This document shows positions 62,521 through 64,000 of a stretch of 64,000 nucleotides of DNA, one piece after another (position 1 is the first letter of the stretch; each line of letters opens with the position of its first letter). Source of the stretch: Oceanimonas baumannii (GTDB lineage: Bacteria > Pseudomonadota > Gammaproteobacteria > Enterobacterales > Aeromonadaceae); the NCBI RefSeq assembly GCF_002245495.1, contig NZ_NQJF01000002.1:62001-126000 (forward strand). Reading direction: 5' to 3'. The notes beneath the pieces were generated by a model that saw only the letters and a list, made by a program, of their open reading frames with translations, was not told the origin of the DNA and ran no database searches. Position numbers and translations under genes: made by a program.

Positions 62521-64000
<1,480 letters not shown>

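Overview
The window looks like the chromosome of a gammaproteobacterium. Gene content and protein sequences suggest a marine or estuarine Aeromonadales member of the Oceanimonas/Oceanisphaera/Zobellella type. That taxonomic guess is inference from the overall look of the proteins (Lap adhesion genes, DUF2750, ZapE, ETF genes, astC/argD), not from a marker gene.

Layout. (1) 1-1414: end of a nicotinamidase-like gene, a DUF2750 gene, two REP-like hairpins and a 3' remnant of wrbA. (2) 1415-7543: a minus-strand organophosphorus-type ABC uptake operon (binding protein, alkaline-phosphatase-superfamily hydrolase, two permeases, ATPase, HAD phosphatase) with a divergent GntR/UTRA regulator and two matching operator-like palindromes. 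(3) 7659-29538: a Lap-type surface-retention locus. It has lapG and lapD, a minus-strand operon for a type I secretion system (TolC-like, ABC, HlyD-like) with a LuxR-type regulator, and a 2373-residue protein carrying an N-terminal retention module with a candidate LapG site. That protein then has about 1337 residues of almost pure Asp-Ala repeat, about 300 residues of Ser-Asp-Gly-Glu repeat and a Gly/Asn-rich tail. After a terminator come a 1601-residue fusion (toroid-like region, CapA-type phosphatase, Mur-ligase-type amide ligase) and a eukaryotic-style protein kinase closely resembling casein kinase 2 alpha. (4) 29607-37570: ZapE-like ATPase, an HTH regulator divergent from an RND efflux pair, and a diguanylate cyclase. 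(5) 37721-45992: LysR regulator divergent from a catabolic operon (class III CoA-transferase, acyl-CoA dehydrogenase, EtfB, EtfA, YjiH-like membrane protein, ETF-ubiquinone oxidoreductase). (6) about 46018-61959: a genomic island of roughly 15.8 kb inserted at the 5' end of pabA, with a frameshifted tyrosine integrase, DarTG, a six-gene operon around three dynamin-like GTPases, a HEPN/WYL pair and decayed insertion sequences. (7) 61939-64000: intact pabA and the start of an acetylornithine-type aminotransferase gene.

The most striking system is the Lap locus. The acidic protein is built from serines in acidic context, the preferred substrate type of CK2, and it sits beside a CK2-like kinase, an amide-ligase/CapA fusion and its own secretion and release machinery. 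My reading is that this could be a secreted, surface-retained, post-translationally modified polyacidic protein whose attachment is controlled by c-di-GMP through LapD/LapG. Gene identities are well supported; the joint function is inference.

The second region of interest is the island. Its triple dynamin-like operon with two paralogous TerB-like proteins resembles LeoABC/Eleos-type defence loci in kind, but I do not recognise this gene composition.
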